Assembly (NCBI RefSeq): GCF_000718135.1
Contig: NZ_JOEM01000027.1
Coordinates: 1-64,000, forward strand
Source of the DNA: Streptomyces cyaneofuscatus
Lineage (GTDB): Bacteria > Actinomycetota > Actinomycetes > Streptomycetales > Streptomycetaceae
DNA: 64,000 nt
Direction of reading: 5' to 3'
Below, piece by piece: positions 14,582 through 22,757 of this stretch (positions are counted from its first letter, which is position 1; each line of letters opens with the position of its first letter). The notes below the pieces were generated by a model. The model did not search any database, was not told the DNA's origin, and was given only the letters and a program-made list of their open reading frames with translations. The position numbers and the translations under genes were made by a program.

Positions 14582-16248
14582 GCCCCACCGGCCCCGCCGC
14601 ATCCGACTTTCCTGCCCTGTCCCCACGAGGCCAGGTCACCTTCCTCGGCGCCGGTCCCGGCGACCCGGGACTGCTGACGCTGCGCGCCGTCGAGGCGCTT
14701 GCGAGCGCGGACGTCCTGGTCGCCGAACCGGACGTTCTCGACGTCGTTCGCGGCCATGCGCGGGCAGGCGTAAGCACGTCTGAGCTGACGGTTGTTGACG
14801 TGTCGTCAACAGCCGCCGGAGTACCCGTTCTCAGGGACGCGGCCAATCTTGTCATGGAGGCCGCGAAGGGCGGCAGGCGGGTGGTCCGTGCTGTCGCGGG
14901 CGACCCGGGCCTGGACGGCGACGCGGGCGCGGAGATGCTCGCCTGCGCCGCCGCCGGGGTGCCCTTCGAGGTCGTCCCGGGCGTCGCGAACGCCGTCGGC
15001 GTGCCCGCGTACGCCGGGGTGCCGCTGCGGGACGCGCAGGGCGCCGATGTGCGCTTCGTCGACGCGCGTACGGCCTCCGACCGGTGCTGGAGCGAGGTCG
15101 GCGCGAGCGATGCGACCGCCGTCGTCTCCACCACGCTGGACTCGGTCGCCGCCGCCGCCGGCGAGCTGGTCTCGGCGGGCCGCAAGCCCGACACCCCGCT
15201 CACCGTGACGATCGCGGGCACCACCACCCGCCAGCGGACCTGGACGGCGACCCTCGGGACGATCGCCCAGACCCTCAAGCAGGCGAAGGTGCTGCCCTCC
15301 CCGGAGGGGCACCGGCCGGTCATAGCCGTGGTCGGTGAGCGCAGCTCCGCCGCCCAGCGCGACCAGCTCGCGTGGTTCGAGTCCAAGCCGCTGTTCGGCT
15401 GGAAGGTGCTCGTGCCGCGCACGAAGGAGCAGGCCGCTTCGCTCTCCGACCAGCTGCGTTCCTACGGCGCGGTGCCGCACGAGGTCCCGACGATCGCCGT
15501 CGAGCCGCCGCGTACGCCCCAGCAGATGGAGCGCGCGGTCAAGGGCCTGGTCACCGGGCGCTACGAGTGGATCGCCTTCACCAGCGTGAACGCCGTCAAG
15601 GCGGTGCGGGAGAAGTTCGAGGAGTACGGGCTCGACGCCCGTGCCTTCGCCGGGATCAAGGTCGCGGCCGTCGGTGAGCAGACGGCCGCCGCCCTGGTCG
15701 ACTTCGGTGTGAAGCCGGACCTGGTGCCCTCCGGTGAGCAGTCCGCCGCCGGGCTGCTGGAGGACTGGCCGCCCTACGACCCGGTCTTCGACCCGATCGA
15801 CCGGGTGTTCCTGCCGCGCGCCGACATCGCCACCGAGACCCTGGTGGCCGGGCTGATCGAGCTGGGCTGGGAGGTCGACGACGTCACCGCGTACCGCACG
15901 GTCCGCGCCTCGCCGCCGCCGGCCGACACCCGCGAGGCGATCAAGGGCGGCGGCTTCGACGCGGTCCTGTTCACCTCGTCCTCGACCGTCCGGAACCTGG
16001 TCGGCATCGCGGGCAAGCCGCACAACGTGACCGTCATCGCGTGTATCGGCCCGGCCACCGCGAAGACCGCCGAGGAGCACGGCCTGCGCGTGGACGTCCT
16101 GTCCCCGGAGCCGTCCGTGCACAAGCTCGCCGAGGCGCTCGCCGCCTTCGGCACGCAGCGGCGGGACGCGGCGAAGGAGGCCGGCGACCCGGTGACCCGG
16201 CCGAGCGAGCGGCGCCCGGGTGCGCGCAGGCGCCGGACGACGACGTAG
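14578..16248 (+). CDS. hemD: Bifunctional uroporphyrinogen-III C-methyltransferase / uroporphyrinogen-III synthase
   Basis: A fusion of 556 residues. The N-terminal half is a SAM-dependent tetrapyrrole methylase domain (VTFLGAGPGDPGLLTLRAVE near residues 20-39). The C-terminal half, from about residue 275 (GWKVLVPRTKEQ), is HemD, which closes hydroxymethylbilane to uroporphyrinogen III. The methylase half may make precorrin-2 for sirohaem or cobalamin, or may be degenerate; this cannot be settled here. The TTG start at 14578 has GGGGGAG eight bases upstream and overlaps the hemC stop. The C-terminal tail is Arg-rich. An intrinsic terminator follows, ending the rex operon. Confidence 0.93.
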   Translation: MSPTGPAASDFPALSPRGQVTFLGAGPGDPGLLTLRAVEALASADVLVAEPDVLDVVRGHARAGVSTSELTVVDVSSTAAGVPVLRDAANLVMEAAKGGRRVVRAVAGDPGLDGDAGAEMLACAAAGVPFEVVPGVANAVGVPAYAGVPLRDAQGADVRFVDARTASDRCWSEVGASDATAVVSTTLDSVAAAAGELVSAGRKPDTPLTVTIAGTTTRQRTWTATLGTIAQTLKQAKVLPSPEGHRPVIAVVGERSSAAQRDQLAWFESKPLFGWKVLVPRTKEQAASLSDQLRSYGAVPHEVPTIAVEPPRTPQQMERAVKGLVTGRYEWIAFTSVNAVKAVREKFEEYGLDARAFAGIKVAAVGEQTAAALVDFGVKPDLVPSGEQSAAGLLEDWPPYDPVFDPIDRVFLPRADIATETLVAGLIELGWEVDDVTAYRTVRASPPPADTREAIKGGGFDAVLFTSSSTVRNLVGIAGKPHNVTVIACIGPATAKTAEEHGLRVDVLSPEPSVHKLAEALAAFGTQRRDAAKEAGDPVTRPSERRPGARRRRTTT

Positions 16249-16267
16249 TAGCAGTACGAGGGTGGGT

Positions 16268-16306
16268 GGGCCCGGTCGCTTCGGCGGCCGGGCCCGTCGT
16301 CTTTTT
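16268..16306 (+). terminator. Terminator of the rex-hemACD operon
   Basis: A GC stem with gggcccgg (16268-16275) pairing ccgggccc (16288-16295) around a short loop is followed by a run of five T (16302-16306). It is a canonical intrinsic terminator, separating hemD from hemB. Confidence 0.85.
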
Positions 16307-16345
16307 CCGGCACAGGTGTCGGTAAGCGGGTGGTAGGGGCGGGTC

Positions 16346-16357
16346 TATCGTCGAAGG
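16346..16357 (+). promoter_or_regulatory. Leaderless promoter -10 of hemB
   Basis: TATCGT at 16346-16351 is followed by six bases and the ATG at 16358. Together with the terminator upstream, it gives hemB a transcript separate from the rex operon. Confidence 0.6.
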
Positions 16358-17365
16358 ATGACTGCGTACGGAAACTTCCCCGGCTCCCGCCCCCGGCGGC
16401 TGCGGACGACCCCGGCGATGCGGCGGATGGTCGCCGAGACCCGGCTCGACCCGGCGAACCTGATCCTCCCCGCGTTCGTACGGGAGGGCATCGACGCCCC
16501 GGTCGCCGTCTCGGCCATGCCCGGCGTGTACCAGCACACCCTGGACACCCTGCGGAAGGCGGCCGTCGAGGCGGTGACGGCCGGGGTCTCGGGGATCATG
16601 CTCTTCGGCGTCCCGGAGGACGCGAAGAAGGACGCCCGGGGCACGGCGGGCACCGACCCCGACGGCATCCTCCAGCTCGGGCTGCGCGCGGTCCGCGAGG
16701 AGGTCGGCGACGACCTGGTGATCATGTCGGACCTGTGCCTGGACGAGTTCACCGACCACGGCCACTGCGGGGTCCTGGACGCCGAAGGGCGGGTGGACAA
16801 CGACGCGACGCTGGAGCGGTACGCGGAGATGGCCCAGGTCCAGGCGGATGCCGGGGCCCATGTGGTGGGTCCCAGCGGGATGATGGACGGCCAGGTCGGC
16901 GTGGTCCGCGACGCTCTGGACCAGACCGGGTACGAGGACGTGTCGATCCTCGCCTACACCGTGAAGTACACCTCCGCCTTCTACGGCCCCTTCCGTGAGG
17001 CCGTCGGCTCCTCGCTGACCGGCGACCGCAAGACCTACCAGCAGGACCCGGCCAACGCCCGGGAGTCGCTGCGGGAGCTGGCGCTCGACCTGGAGGAGGG
17101 CGCCGACATGGTGATGGTGAAGCCCGCCGGACCGTATCTGGACATCCTCGCCAAGGTCGCGGAGTCCGTGCACGTGCCGGTCGCGGCGTACCAGATCAGC
17201 GGCGAGTACGCGATGATCGAGGCCGCCGCCGAGAAGGGCTGGATCGACCGGGACAAGGCGATCCTGGAGAGCCTGACCGGGATCCGGCGGGCCGGGGCGC
17301 AGATGATCCTCACCTACTGGGCGACCGAGGTCGCCCAGTGGCTCGGAGGGCCGGGCAGGAACTGA
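16358..17365 (+). CDS. hemB: Delta-aminolevulinic acid dehydratase (porphobilinogen synthase)
   Basis: A 335-residue enzyme that condenses two 5-aminolevulinates to porphobilinogen. Schiff-base lysines lie in [12 protein letters not shown] and [10 protein letters not shown], which carries the family signature. The metal-site segment reads [14 protein letters not shown]: Cys127 and Cys137 are kept, but the middle Cys of the usual zinc triad is Asp129, so the active-site metal may not be zinc alone. It is transcribed separately from hemACD. The stop codon lies inside the first unit of a 26-bp tandem repeat. Confidence 0.95.
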   Translation: MTAYGNFPGSRPRRLRTTPAMRRMVAETRLDPANLILPAFVREGIDAPVAVSAMPGVYQHTLDTLRKAAVEAVTAGVSGIMLFGVPEDAKKDARGTAGTDPDGILQLGLRAVREEVGDDLVIMSDLCLDEFTDHGHCGVLDAEGRVDNDATLERYAEMAQVQADAGAHVVGPSGMMDGQVGVVRDALDQTGYEDVSILAYTVKYTSAFYGPFREAVGSSLTGDRKTYQQDPANARESLRELALDLEEGADMVMVKPAGPYLDILAKVAESVHVPVAAYQISGEYAMIEAAAEKGWIDRDKAILESLTGIRRAGAQMILTYWATEVAQWLGGPGRN

Positions 17366-17435
17366 GCGCGCTCAGGGCCCGCCGGAACTGAGGATGCTCA
17401 GGGTCCGCCGGAACTGAGGGCGCTCAGGGTCCGCC
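17358..17435. repeat. Three 26-bp tandem repeats overlapping two convergent stop codons
   Basis: Three units (17358-17383, 17384-17409, 17410-17435) follow the pattern ggaactgagNNNgctcaggg + yccgcc. Each contains a CTGAG...CTCAG hairpin; in the first it is the perfect palindrome ctgagcgcgctcag. The first unit holds the hemB stop codon and the third holds the stop of the convergent HEAT-like gene. The array probably serves as a bidirectional terminator. Confidence 0.8.
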
Positions 17436-17912
17436 TGCTCCGGTCTCCTGGAGCCGGTGGGCCTCCTTGATGGAGAACCGGGCGCTGTCCCGTACGAGCG
17501 GGTCCTGGTCCGCGCGGGCGGTGGAGTCCAGGGCCATCGCGACCAGCGGGTCCGAGGTGTAGGGCGCGAGCGACATCGCCGCGTACTGGCGGACCAGGTC
17601 CTCCTCCGGTTCCCGCAGGGCGGTGAGCAGGGCGCGGCCCGCGCGGCGGCGGAGGTCGGGGTCGTCCGGGGGCCAGACCCGCAGGACGGTGGCGCTCTCC
17701 ACGCGGGCGAGGTCGTACTCCTCCGCGTCGGCGACCACCGAGACGAGGAACGGCAACGCCTGCGCGTTGGCGTCCAGTTCGGTGATGATCTCGCGCTTGC
17801 GGTCACTGCCGGGGGGCAGTGCGCGGTACTCGGCTATCAGGCGTTCGGCGGCTTCGGCCGCTGCCGCCGCTGCCGTGGTCGGGGGGTGCGTGTCGTTCAT
17901 GGGGGTGGACAC
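17424..17912 (-). CDS. HEAT-repeat-like protein
   Basis: A 162-residue soluble, acidic, Ala-rich helical protein. Two or three helical repeats are visible (ATVLRVWPPDDPDLRRRAGR, AALLTALREPEEDLVRQYAA, MALDSTARADQDPLVRDSAR), each with a D/E-x-x-V/L-R pattern like HEAT or PBS lyase repeats, which usually mediate protein contacts. The true partner is unknown. It starts 6 bp after the small membrane-protein gene, so they are co-transcribed. The GTG at 17912 is used; an in-frame ATG at 17900 is an alternative. Confidence 0.65.
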   Translation of the reverse strand: MSTPMNDTHPPTTAAAAAAEAAERLIAEYRALPPGSDRKREIITELDANAQALPFLVSVVADAEEYDLARVESATVLRVWPPDDPDLRRRAGRALLTALREPEEDLVRQYAAMSLAPYTSDPLVAMALDSTARADQDPLVRDSARFSIKEAHRLQETGAGGP

Positions 17913-17918
17913 TTTCTG

Positions 17919-18260
17919 TCAGGGCCAGTCGACCAGTGCCATGAATGCTACGAAAGTGACCATCGCGGTGGCAGGTGCGGCCAGTGCCAGGCCCACGCGC
18001 CGGGCCATGTTGCGCATCTGCCAGGGCACGGTCCAGCTGGCGACCAGCGCCATCACGGCCAGGAGCAGACCCACGCACAGGACGGTCCACGCCGGCACGA
18101 AGCTCGCGTCGAAACGGGCGGCCTCGGTGCCGTCGCAGGAGTCGCAGGACATCGGGGTGAGCCCGCCGATGAAGAGGGCGGTGAGCCCCATCGGCAGGGT
18201 CACGAGCGTGCAGACCAGCGGGGCGATCCAGGCGCGGGGGTCGCGTGCGGTGTCGGGCAT
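17919..18260 (-). CDS. Small membrane protein of unknown function
   Basis: A 113-residue protein with three hydrophobic segments (about residues 11-35, 55-75 and 87-108). A short outside loop carries a CDSCDG motif whose two Cys could bind metal or form a disulfide. No family recognised. It sits in a minus-strand run with the HEAT-like gene 6 bp downstream and the large hypothetical gene 63 bp upstream. Confidence 0.7.
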   Translation of the reverse strand: MPDTARDPRAWIAPLVCTLVTLPMGLTALFIGGLTPMSCDSCDGTEAARFDASFVPAWTVLCVGLLLAVMALVASWTVPWQMRNMARRVGLALAAPATAMVTFVAFMALVDWP

Positions 18261-18323
18261 GCGTACGAGTCAACCCCGGGCGGCGGCCGCCCGCATGAGT
18301 ACGGGTGCTCAGCCGACAGCCGT

Positions 18324-20336
18324 TCACGCCCGCGCGTCGAGCCAGGCGCGGGCCTCGCTCCGTTCCCCTTCCGTGAGGGCCGGGCGGACCTGGTCCGGGT
18401 GGCGCAGGACGTGGTGGCCGCGGGCCGCCGCCAGGCCGATCGCGCGGGCCCCGGCGGAGAGGCGTGGGTCGTCCGCCACTTCCCGGGCGCGCTGCCACCA
18501 GCCGCGGCTGCGCGGGTCGAGGGCGTAGTGCCACAGCGGTTGGGCGGGGTCGGCCACGCCGATCAGGACCCGGTGCAGGACGTGCTGCCGGATGCCCGGC
18601 TCGCCGATCAGCCGCTCGGCGACCAGCAGCGGGTGCGTGCCGTCGAGCCGGGCGCGGAGCAGGACCCAGGTCATCAGGTGGCCGGTGTCGTGGCCGCCGG
18701 AGACCGTGAACTCCCAGAGCTCGGCGGCCCGGGCCTCGTCCGGCGCGCCCAGGTGGGTGAGGAGGCGGAGCGGGGCCTTCCAGAGCGGCTTGGGCCTCGC
18801 CCACCAGGCCAGCAGGTCGTGAGCGGCCGGGTGGGCGAGGTCCTGGGCGAGGCAGGTGAGGGTGACCAGGGGGTGGCGCCACTCGGTGTACGTGGTGCGG
18901 TACTGCTTGGTCAGCTCCTTCTTCCAGCGCGGCAGGAGGGCGAGCAGCTCTGTTTCGCCGGCCTCGCCGTGGGCGTGGAGCAGCTCCAGGCAGAAGGCGA
19001 CGCCCTGGACGCCGGTGGTGGGGTCGGCCAGCCGGTCCCGCAGCCATCGGATGTCGGCGGGGGAGAGCGTGCGGTAGCGGTGCCAGATGTCGCACAGCCC
19101 GCCCTCGTGGCCGGTGAGGTCGGGGCCGGTGCCCGCGAGCAGGCCGTCGCGGGCGGTCTCGTACCGGTCGGCCGCGGCGGACACCTCCGCCTCGCCGATC
19201 CCGGTGAGCCGTGCGGCCTTCTCCCGTACGTGGCCGACCTGGTCGTACGCCGCTCGCGCGGCCGCCACGCGCAGGGGGTGCGGCAGCCGGTCGTCCGTGG
19301 CGAACCGGACGGCGGTGAGGGCGGAGAAGGCCTGGGCGGCGCCGCGGTCCGCTTCCGGGTGGGCGGTGCGCCAGTCCTGCGTCACGGCGGTGCGCAGCGC
19401 GGCCAGCAGGGCGGCCTGGGCAGCGGGCCGGGCGGGGAGCTCCTCGGAGAGCGCACGGGCGGCCCCGAGCGGGTCCGGGTCGTGGAGCGTGCGGTGCGTA
19501 CGGAACCAGGCGGAGACGGCCCGGTCGTCCCCGGCGAGCACCGTCGCGCGCAGGGCGGCCAGAGCCCGTTCCGAGGGGTGCTCGGCGAGGGTGTCGGCCG
19601 CATCCGGGCCGAGGGCGGGGGCCACGTCCCAGGCCTCCTCCCGCTCCTGACGCAGCAGCGCGTTCAGCACGGGCCGCCGGCCGGGCCACGCGGAGAGCCG
19701 CCCGGCGTACTCCTCCTGCCAGGCGGCCAGCAGCCGTGACGTCTCGTCCGGCGTCAGCGCCTTCCGCAGCTCCAGCGCGGCGGCGAACCCCGCGACCCGT
19801 GGCAGCTCGACCGGAGAGGCCAGCCGGTCGTGCAGCCAACGCTCCTCGGGCCCGGTGAGGGGGGCAGGGGAGCCGTGGTGGCGGGACGTGCCGATCCGGT
19901 CGAGGAACTGGCGTACCCCGGCCTCGTCCTGCGGATCGGGCAGGCCGTCGGCGTCCCGCTCCGTGACCCGGTCCAGCTGGAACGCGCCCTGCGGGCCGCC
20001 GCTGACGATCCGGTAGCCGGGCGGACCTTCGCCGAGACCGGCGGCGACCGTGGCGTGATCGCCGCCCCAGTGCAGGTACAACGGGCCCGTGAGAGCGCCG
20101 GAACGGTCGAAGGCGGCATGGGACTGCCAGTGCCAGTACGCGAAGGAGGCACCCCCGGCGATGCCCCGGGCCGCGAACAGCTCGGCGGCGTCCTCATGGC
20201 CGTCGGACTGGGTGTAGCGGCTGCGGGTCGGCGGCGGCAGGGCGGCGAAGCCGTCGCCGCCCAGGCCGCGCCACCATGCCGTGATCCGGGAGAGGTCGGA
20301 GCGCCGCTGTGCCGTCAGTCCCACCAGAACGACCAC
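18324..20336 (-). CDS. Large conserved hypothetical protein
   Basis: About 670 residues, soluble, rich in Trp and Arg with many amphipathic helices (for example RRPVLNALLRQEREEAWDVA and LRDRLADPTTGVQGVAFCLE). An N-terminal domain (about residues 1-120) contains FAYWHWQSHAAFD and LYLHWGGDH; the rest looks like helical repeats. I recognise no catalytic motif. The gene overlaps the 3' end of the DUF4253 gene by 10-22 bp depending on which GTG is used (20336 or 20324), so it is translated with it and the two products probably work together. Confidence 0.7.
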   Translation of the reverse strand: MVVLVGLTAQRRSDLSRITAWWRGLGGDGFAALPPPTRSRYTQSDGHEDAAELFAARGIAGGASFAYWHWQSHAAFDRSGALTGPLYLHWGGDHATVAAGLGEGPPGYRIVSGGPQGAFQLDRVTERDADGLPDPQDEAGVRQFLDRIGTSRHHGSPAPLTGPEERWLHDRLASPVELPRVAGFAAALELRKALTPDETSRLLAAWQEEYAGRLSAWPGRRPVLNALLRQEREEAWDVAPALGPDAADTLAEHPSERALAALRATVLAGDDRAVSAWFRTHRTLHDPDPLGAARALSEELPARPAAQAALLAALRTAVTQDWRTAHPEADRGAAQAFSALTAVRFATDDRLPHPLRVAAARAAYDQVGHVREKAARLTGIGEAEVSAAADRYETARDGLLAGTGPDLTGHEGGLCDIWHRYRTLSPADIRWLRDRLADPTTGVQGVAFCLELLHAHGEAGETELLALLPRWKKELTKQYRTTYTEWRHPLVTLTCLAQDLAHPAAHDLLAWWARPKPLWKAPLRLLTHLGAPDEARAAELWEFTVSGGHDTGHLMTWVLLRARLDGTHPLLVAERLIGEPGIRQHVLHRVLIGVADPAQPLWHYALDPRSRGWWQRAREVADDPRLSAGARAIGLAAARGHHVLRHPDQVRPALTEGERSEARAWLDARA

Positions 20337-21136
20337 ACTTCCTGGTCGAGGACGTGCTTCTCCGCGTACGCGTCGAGGTCGTACGGCGGGGACTGGTCGA
20401 TGTTGTCCGGGCAGAACGCGTAGTGCTCGGCGGCCAGCGCGCGGGCCTCCTCCGGGGTGGTCGGCGGGCGGCCCACGGAGACGATCATCGTGTCGAAGCC
20501 GAGCACCACGACCCGGGCGTCGTAGCGGTCCTCCCAGGAGCGGAGCACCGCGCAGAGCCGGGCCACGTCGTTCTCGTGGTTCACCGGGCCGGACCAGCCG
20601 ATCGCCGCCGGTATGTCCGCGCTGCGACGGGCCGGGACGAGGGCCATCCGGGCGCCGCCGAGCCAGCTGTCCGGGTCGGCCGTGATCACGCCCGCCAGGC
20701 CCGCGGCCGCCTCGTCCGGGTCCTCGCCGGCCTCCTGCGGCGTCGGGGCGAGACCGGGCCAGGAGCCGGCGGAGCGCTCCGAATCGTCGCCGGCCTCGCT
20801 GACCTCGCCGACCTCGTCGTCCGCGTAGTCCGTCCAGTACCCCGCCAGCACCTCGTCGGCGTCGTGGTCGCCCGGATACGTCGTGGTGTCCGGGCACAGG
20901 TCCCACTCCTCGGGCCACTGGCCGCGCGAGCCCCCGTTGACCAGCACCGGCAGCAGCCCGAGCCGCCGCCCGGCCGCCCGCAGGGCCGTCCAGTCACGGG
21001 GAGCGGCGGGCCCGTCCGCGTACCAGAGCAGCGGTTCGTGCCAGGGGCCGTCCAGGGTGGCGTCCACCAGGGAGCCGGGCGGGAGGTCCAGGCCCGAGGA
21101 GGCCAGGGAGGGCAGGGGATTCGGGAGCGTCGCCAT
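20315..21136 (-). CDS. DUF4253 domain-containing protein
   Basis: A 273-residue soluble protein whose C-terminal half (DARVVVLGFDTMIVSVGRPP, then AAEHYAFCPDNIDQ) matches the DUF4253 domain, seen next to immunity and cell-cell competition genes in many bacteria but without known activity. The N-terminal half contains RRLGLLPVLVNGG. The ATG at 21136 is leaderless: TAGAGT lies seven bases upstream. It overlaps the large hypothetical gene downstream. The true role is unknown. Confidence 0.8.
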   Translation of the reverse strand: MATLPNPLPSLASSGLDLPPGSLVDATLDGPWHEPLLWYADGPAAPRDWTALRAAGRRLGLLPVLVNGGSRGQWPEEWDLCPDTTTYPGDHDADEVLAGYWTDYADDEVGEVSEAGDDSERSAGSWPGLAPTPQEAGEDPDEAAAGLAGVITADPDSWLGGARMALVPARRSADIPAAIGWSGPVNHENDVARLCAVLRSWEDRYDARVVVLGFDTMIVSVGRPPTTPEEARALAAEHYAFCPDNIDQSPPYDLDAYAEKHVLDQEVWSFWWD

Positions 21137-21149
21137 GGTGGTGACTCTA
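21137..21149 (-). promoter_or_regulatory. Leaderless promoter -10 of the DUF4253 gene
   Basis: On the minus strand TAGAGT (21149-21144) lies seven bases before the ATG at 21136. It probably drives the four-gene minus-strand run down to 17424. Confidence 0.55.
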
Positions 21150-21271
21150 GGGGGCACCACTGACAGCCCCCGGATGACCAGGACAGGACCCCGGATGACG
21201 GGGAGAGGACCAGGGGCGGGCGGCCGTCCTCGGACATAGGGTGAGACCTCCGCGACGGACAGGAGGCCGTG

Positions 21272-21955
21272 ATGACCGGGACGACGACGGCGCAGGTCAT
21301 GGCCGAACTGGCCGGCCTCGACGACCCGAAGATGCGCGCGGTCAACGAGAAGCACGGCGACGACCACGGCGTCCACCTCGGCAAGCTGCGCGCTCTCGCC
21401 AAGCGGCTGAAGACGCAGCAGGACCTGGCCCGCGAACTCTGGGCGACCGATGACACCGCCGCCCGGCTCCTGGCGATCCTGGTCTCGCGGCCGAAGGCCT
21501 ACGGCCGCGACGAGCTGGACACCATGCTGCGCGAGGCGCGCGCCCCCAAGGTGCACGACTGGCTCGTCAACTACGTGGTCAAGAAGAGCCCGCACGCCGA
21601 GGAGCTGCGCCTCGCCTGGACGGAGGACCCCGACCCCGTGGTCGCGAGCGCCGGGTGGGCGCTGACGACCGAGCGGGTGGCGAAGAAGCCCGACGGACTC
21701 CACCTCGACGGGCTGCTGGACACCGTGGAGGCGGAGATGAAGGACGCTCCGGACCGCCTCCAGTGGGCGATGAACCACTGCCTGGCCCAGATCGGCATCG
21801 AGCACCCCGGACACCGCGCCCGCGCGGTCGCCATCGGTGAGCGCCTGGAGGTGCTCAAGGACTACCCGACCCCGCCGAACTGCACGTCGCCGTTCGCGCC
21901 GGCGTGGATCGCCGAGATGGTGCGCCGGCAGGAGGAGAAGCAGGCCGCGAAGTAG
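21272..21955 (+). CDS. DNA alkylation repair protein (AlkD-like HEAT fold)
   Basis: A 227-residue helical protein of the DNA alkylation repair family (PF08713 type): MAELAGLDDPKMRAVNEKHG at the start, then LGKLRALAKRLKTQQDLARE and repeated helix pairs. AlkD removes bulky or cationic alkylated bases such as 7-methylguanine. The C-terminal helices with PNCTSPFAPAWI are typical of the actinobacterial branch. The ATG at 21272 is chosen over the GTG at 21269 because AGGAGG sits five bases upstream of it. It is divergent from the DUF4253 gene. Confidence 0.85.
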   Translation: MTGTTTAQVMAELAGLDDPKMRAVNEKHGDDHGVHLGKLRALAKRLKTQQDLARELWATDDTAARLLAILVSRPKAYGRDELDTMLREARAPKVHDWLVNYVVKKSPHAEELRLAWTEDPDPVVASAGWALTTERVAKKPDGLHLDGLLDTVEAEMKDAPDRLQWAMNHCLAQIGIEHPGHRARAVAIGERLEVLKDYPTPPNCTSPFAPAWIAEMVRRQEEKQAAK

Positions 21956-22077
21956 AGGGACCGCGAGAGGGACGTACGGGTGACATCTCCTGACTCGGCT
22001 CCGCAGGAGGGCCGTCCGGCCGGTGCGCGCGTATCGTCGCGGTGGCCTGTTCCCGGCGACCTCATGTGGGTGGTTCC

Positions 22078-22656
22078 ATGAACAAGATCGTCTCGTCCAT
22101 CTCGGTCTCCCTCGACGGCTTCTTCGAGGGGGCGGACCGGGACATCGAATGGCATTCCGTCGACGAGGAGGTCCACCAGCACTTCAACGACTACCTCCGG
22201 ACTGCGGGCGCCTTCGTCGAGGGGCGCGTCACCTACCAGTTGATGGAGGAGTTCTGGCCGACGGCCGACCAGGACCCCGCCAACGCCGGGCCGATGGCCG
22301 AGTTCGCGGGCATCTGGCGGGACATGCCGAAGTACGTCTACTCCCGGACGCTGGAGAACGTGGGGCCGGGGGCGACCCTGCTGCGCGAGGTGGACCGGGA
22401 CGAGGTGTGCGCGGTGCGCGACGCGGCCGCCGGGGACCTGATCGTCGGCGGGGCTGACCTGGTGGAGACGTTCCGGCGGCTGGACCTGGTGGACGAGTAC
22501 CGCGTCTACATCCACCCCGTCCTCCTCGGCCGGGGCCGCCCGTTCTTCGGGGAGGCGGCGGACCTGCAGGGGCTGCGGCTCCTGGAGAGCCGGACGTTCG
22601 GCAACGGCGTGGTGCTCCTGCGGTACGAGACGGATCCGGCACCGGCCGATGCGTGA
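22078..22656 (+). CDS. Dihydrofolate reductase family protein (RibD C-terminal domain)
   Basis: A 192-residue NADPH-dependent reductase-like protein of the RibD_C/DHFR fold. It starts with MNKIVSSISVSLDGFFEG, has the EGRVTYQLME motif, the dinucleotide region DLIVGGADLVETFRRL and the terminal YIHPVLLGRGRPFF block, all typical of the YwjB/YyaP group. Substrate unknown. The ATG at 22078 begins the family sequence; the frame extends upstream to 22042. A perfect 40-bp palindrome follows. Confidence 0.87.
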   Translation: MNKIVSSISVSLDGFFEGADRDIEWHSVDEEVHQHFNDYLRTAGAFVEGRVTYQLMEEFWPTADQDPANAGPMAEFAGIWRDMPKYVYSRTLENVGPGATLLREVDRDEVCAVRDAAAGDLIVGGADLVETFRRLDLVDEYRVYIHPVLLGRGRPFFGEAADLQGLRLLESRTFGNGVVLLRYETDPAPADA

Positions 22657-22700
22657 GGTGTGATGAGTCATGCGTGAGGCGTGAGGCGTGATGCGGCGGA

Positions 22701-22740
22701 GGCCGATGCGTGAACCGTACGTACGGTTCACGCATCGGCC
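22701..22740. terminator. Perfect 40-bp palindrome, probable bidirectional terminator
   Basis: Two exactly complementary 20-base arms (22701-22720 and 22721-22740, centre at gtacgtac) meet without a spacer, between convergent genes. Upstream (22657-22700) are several short near-copies of gatgcgtgagg. It would form a long hairpin in either transcript. Confidence 0.75.
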
Positions 22741-22757
22741 TTCAGGGCGTTCCGGCG

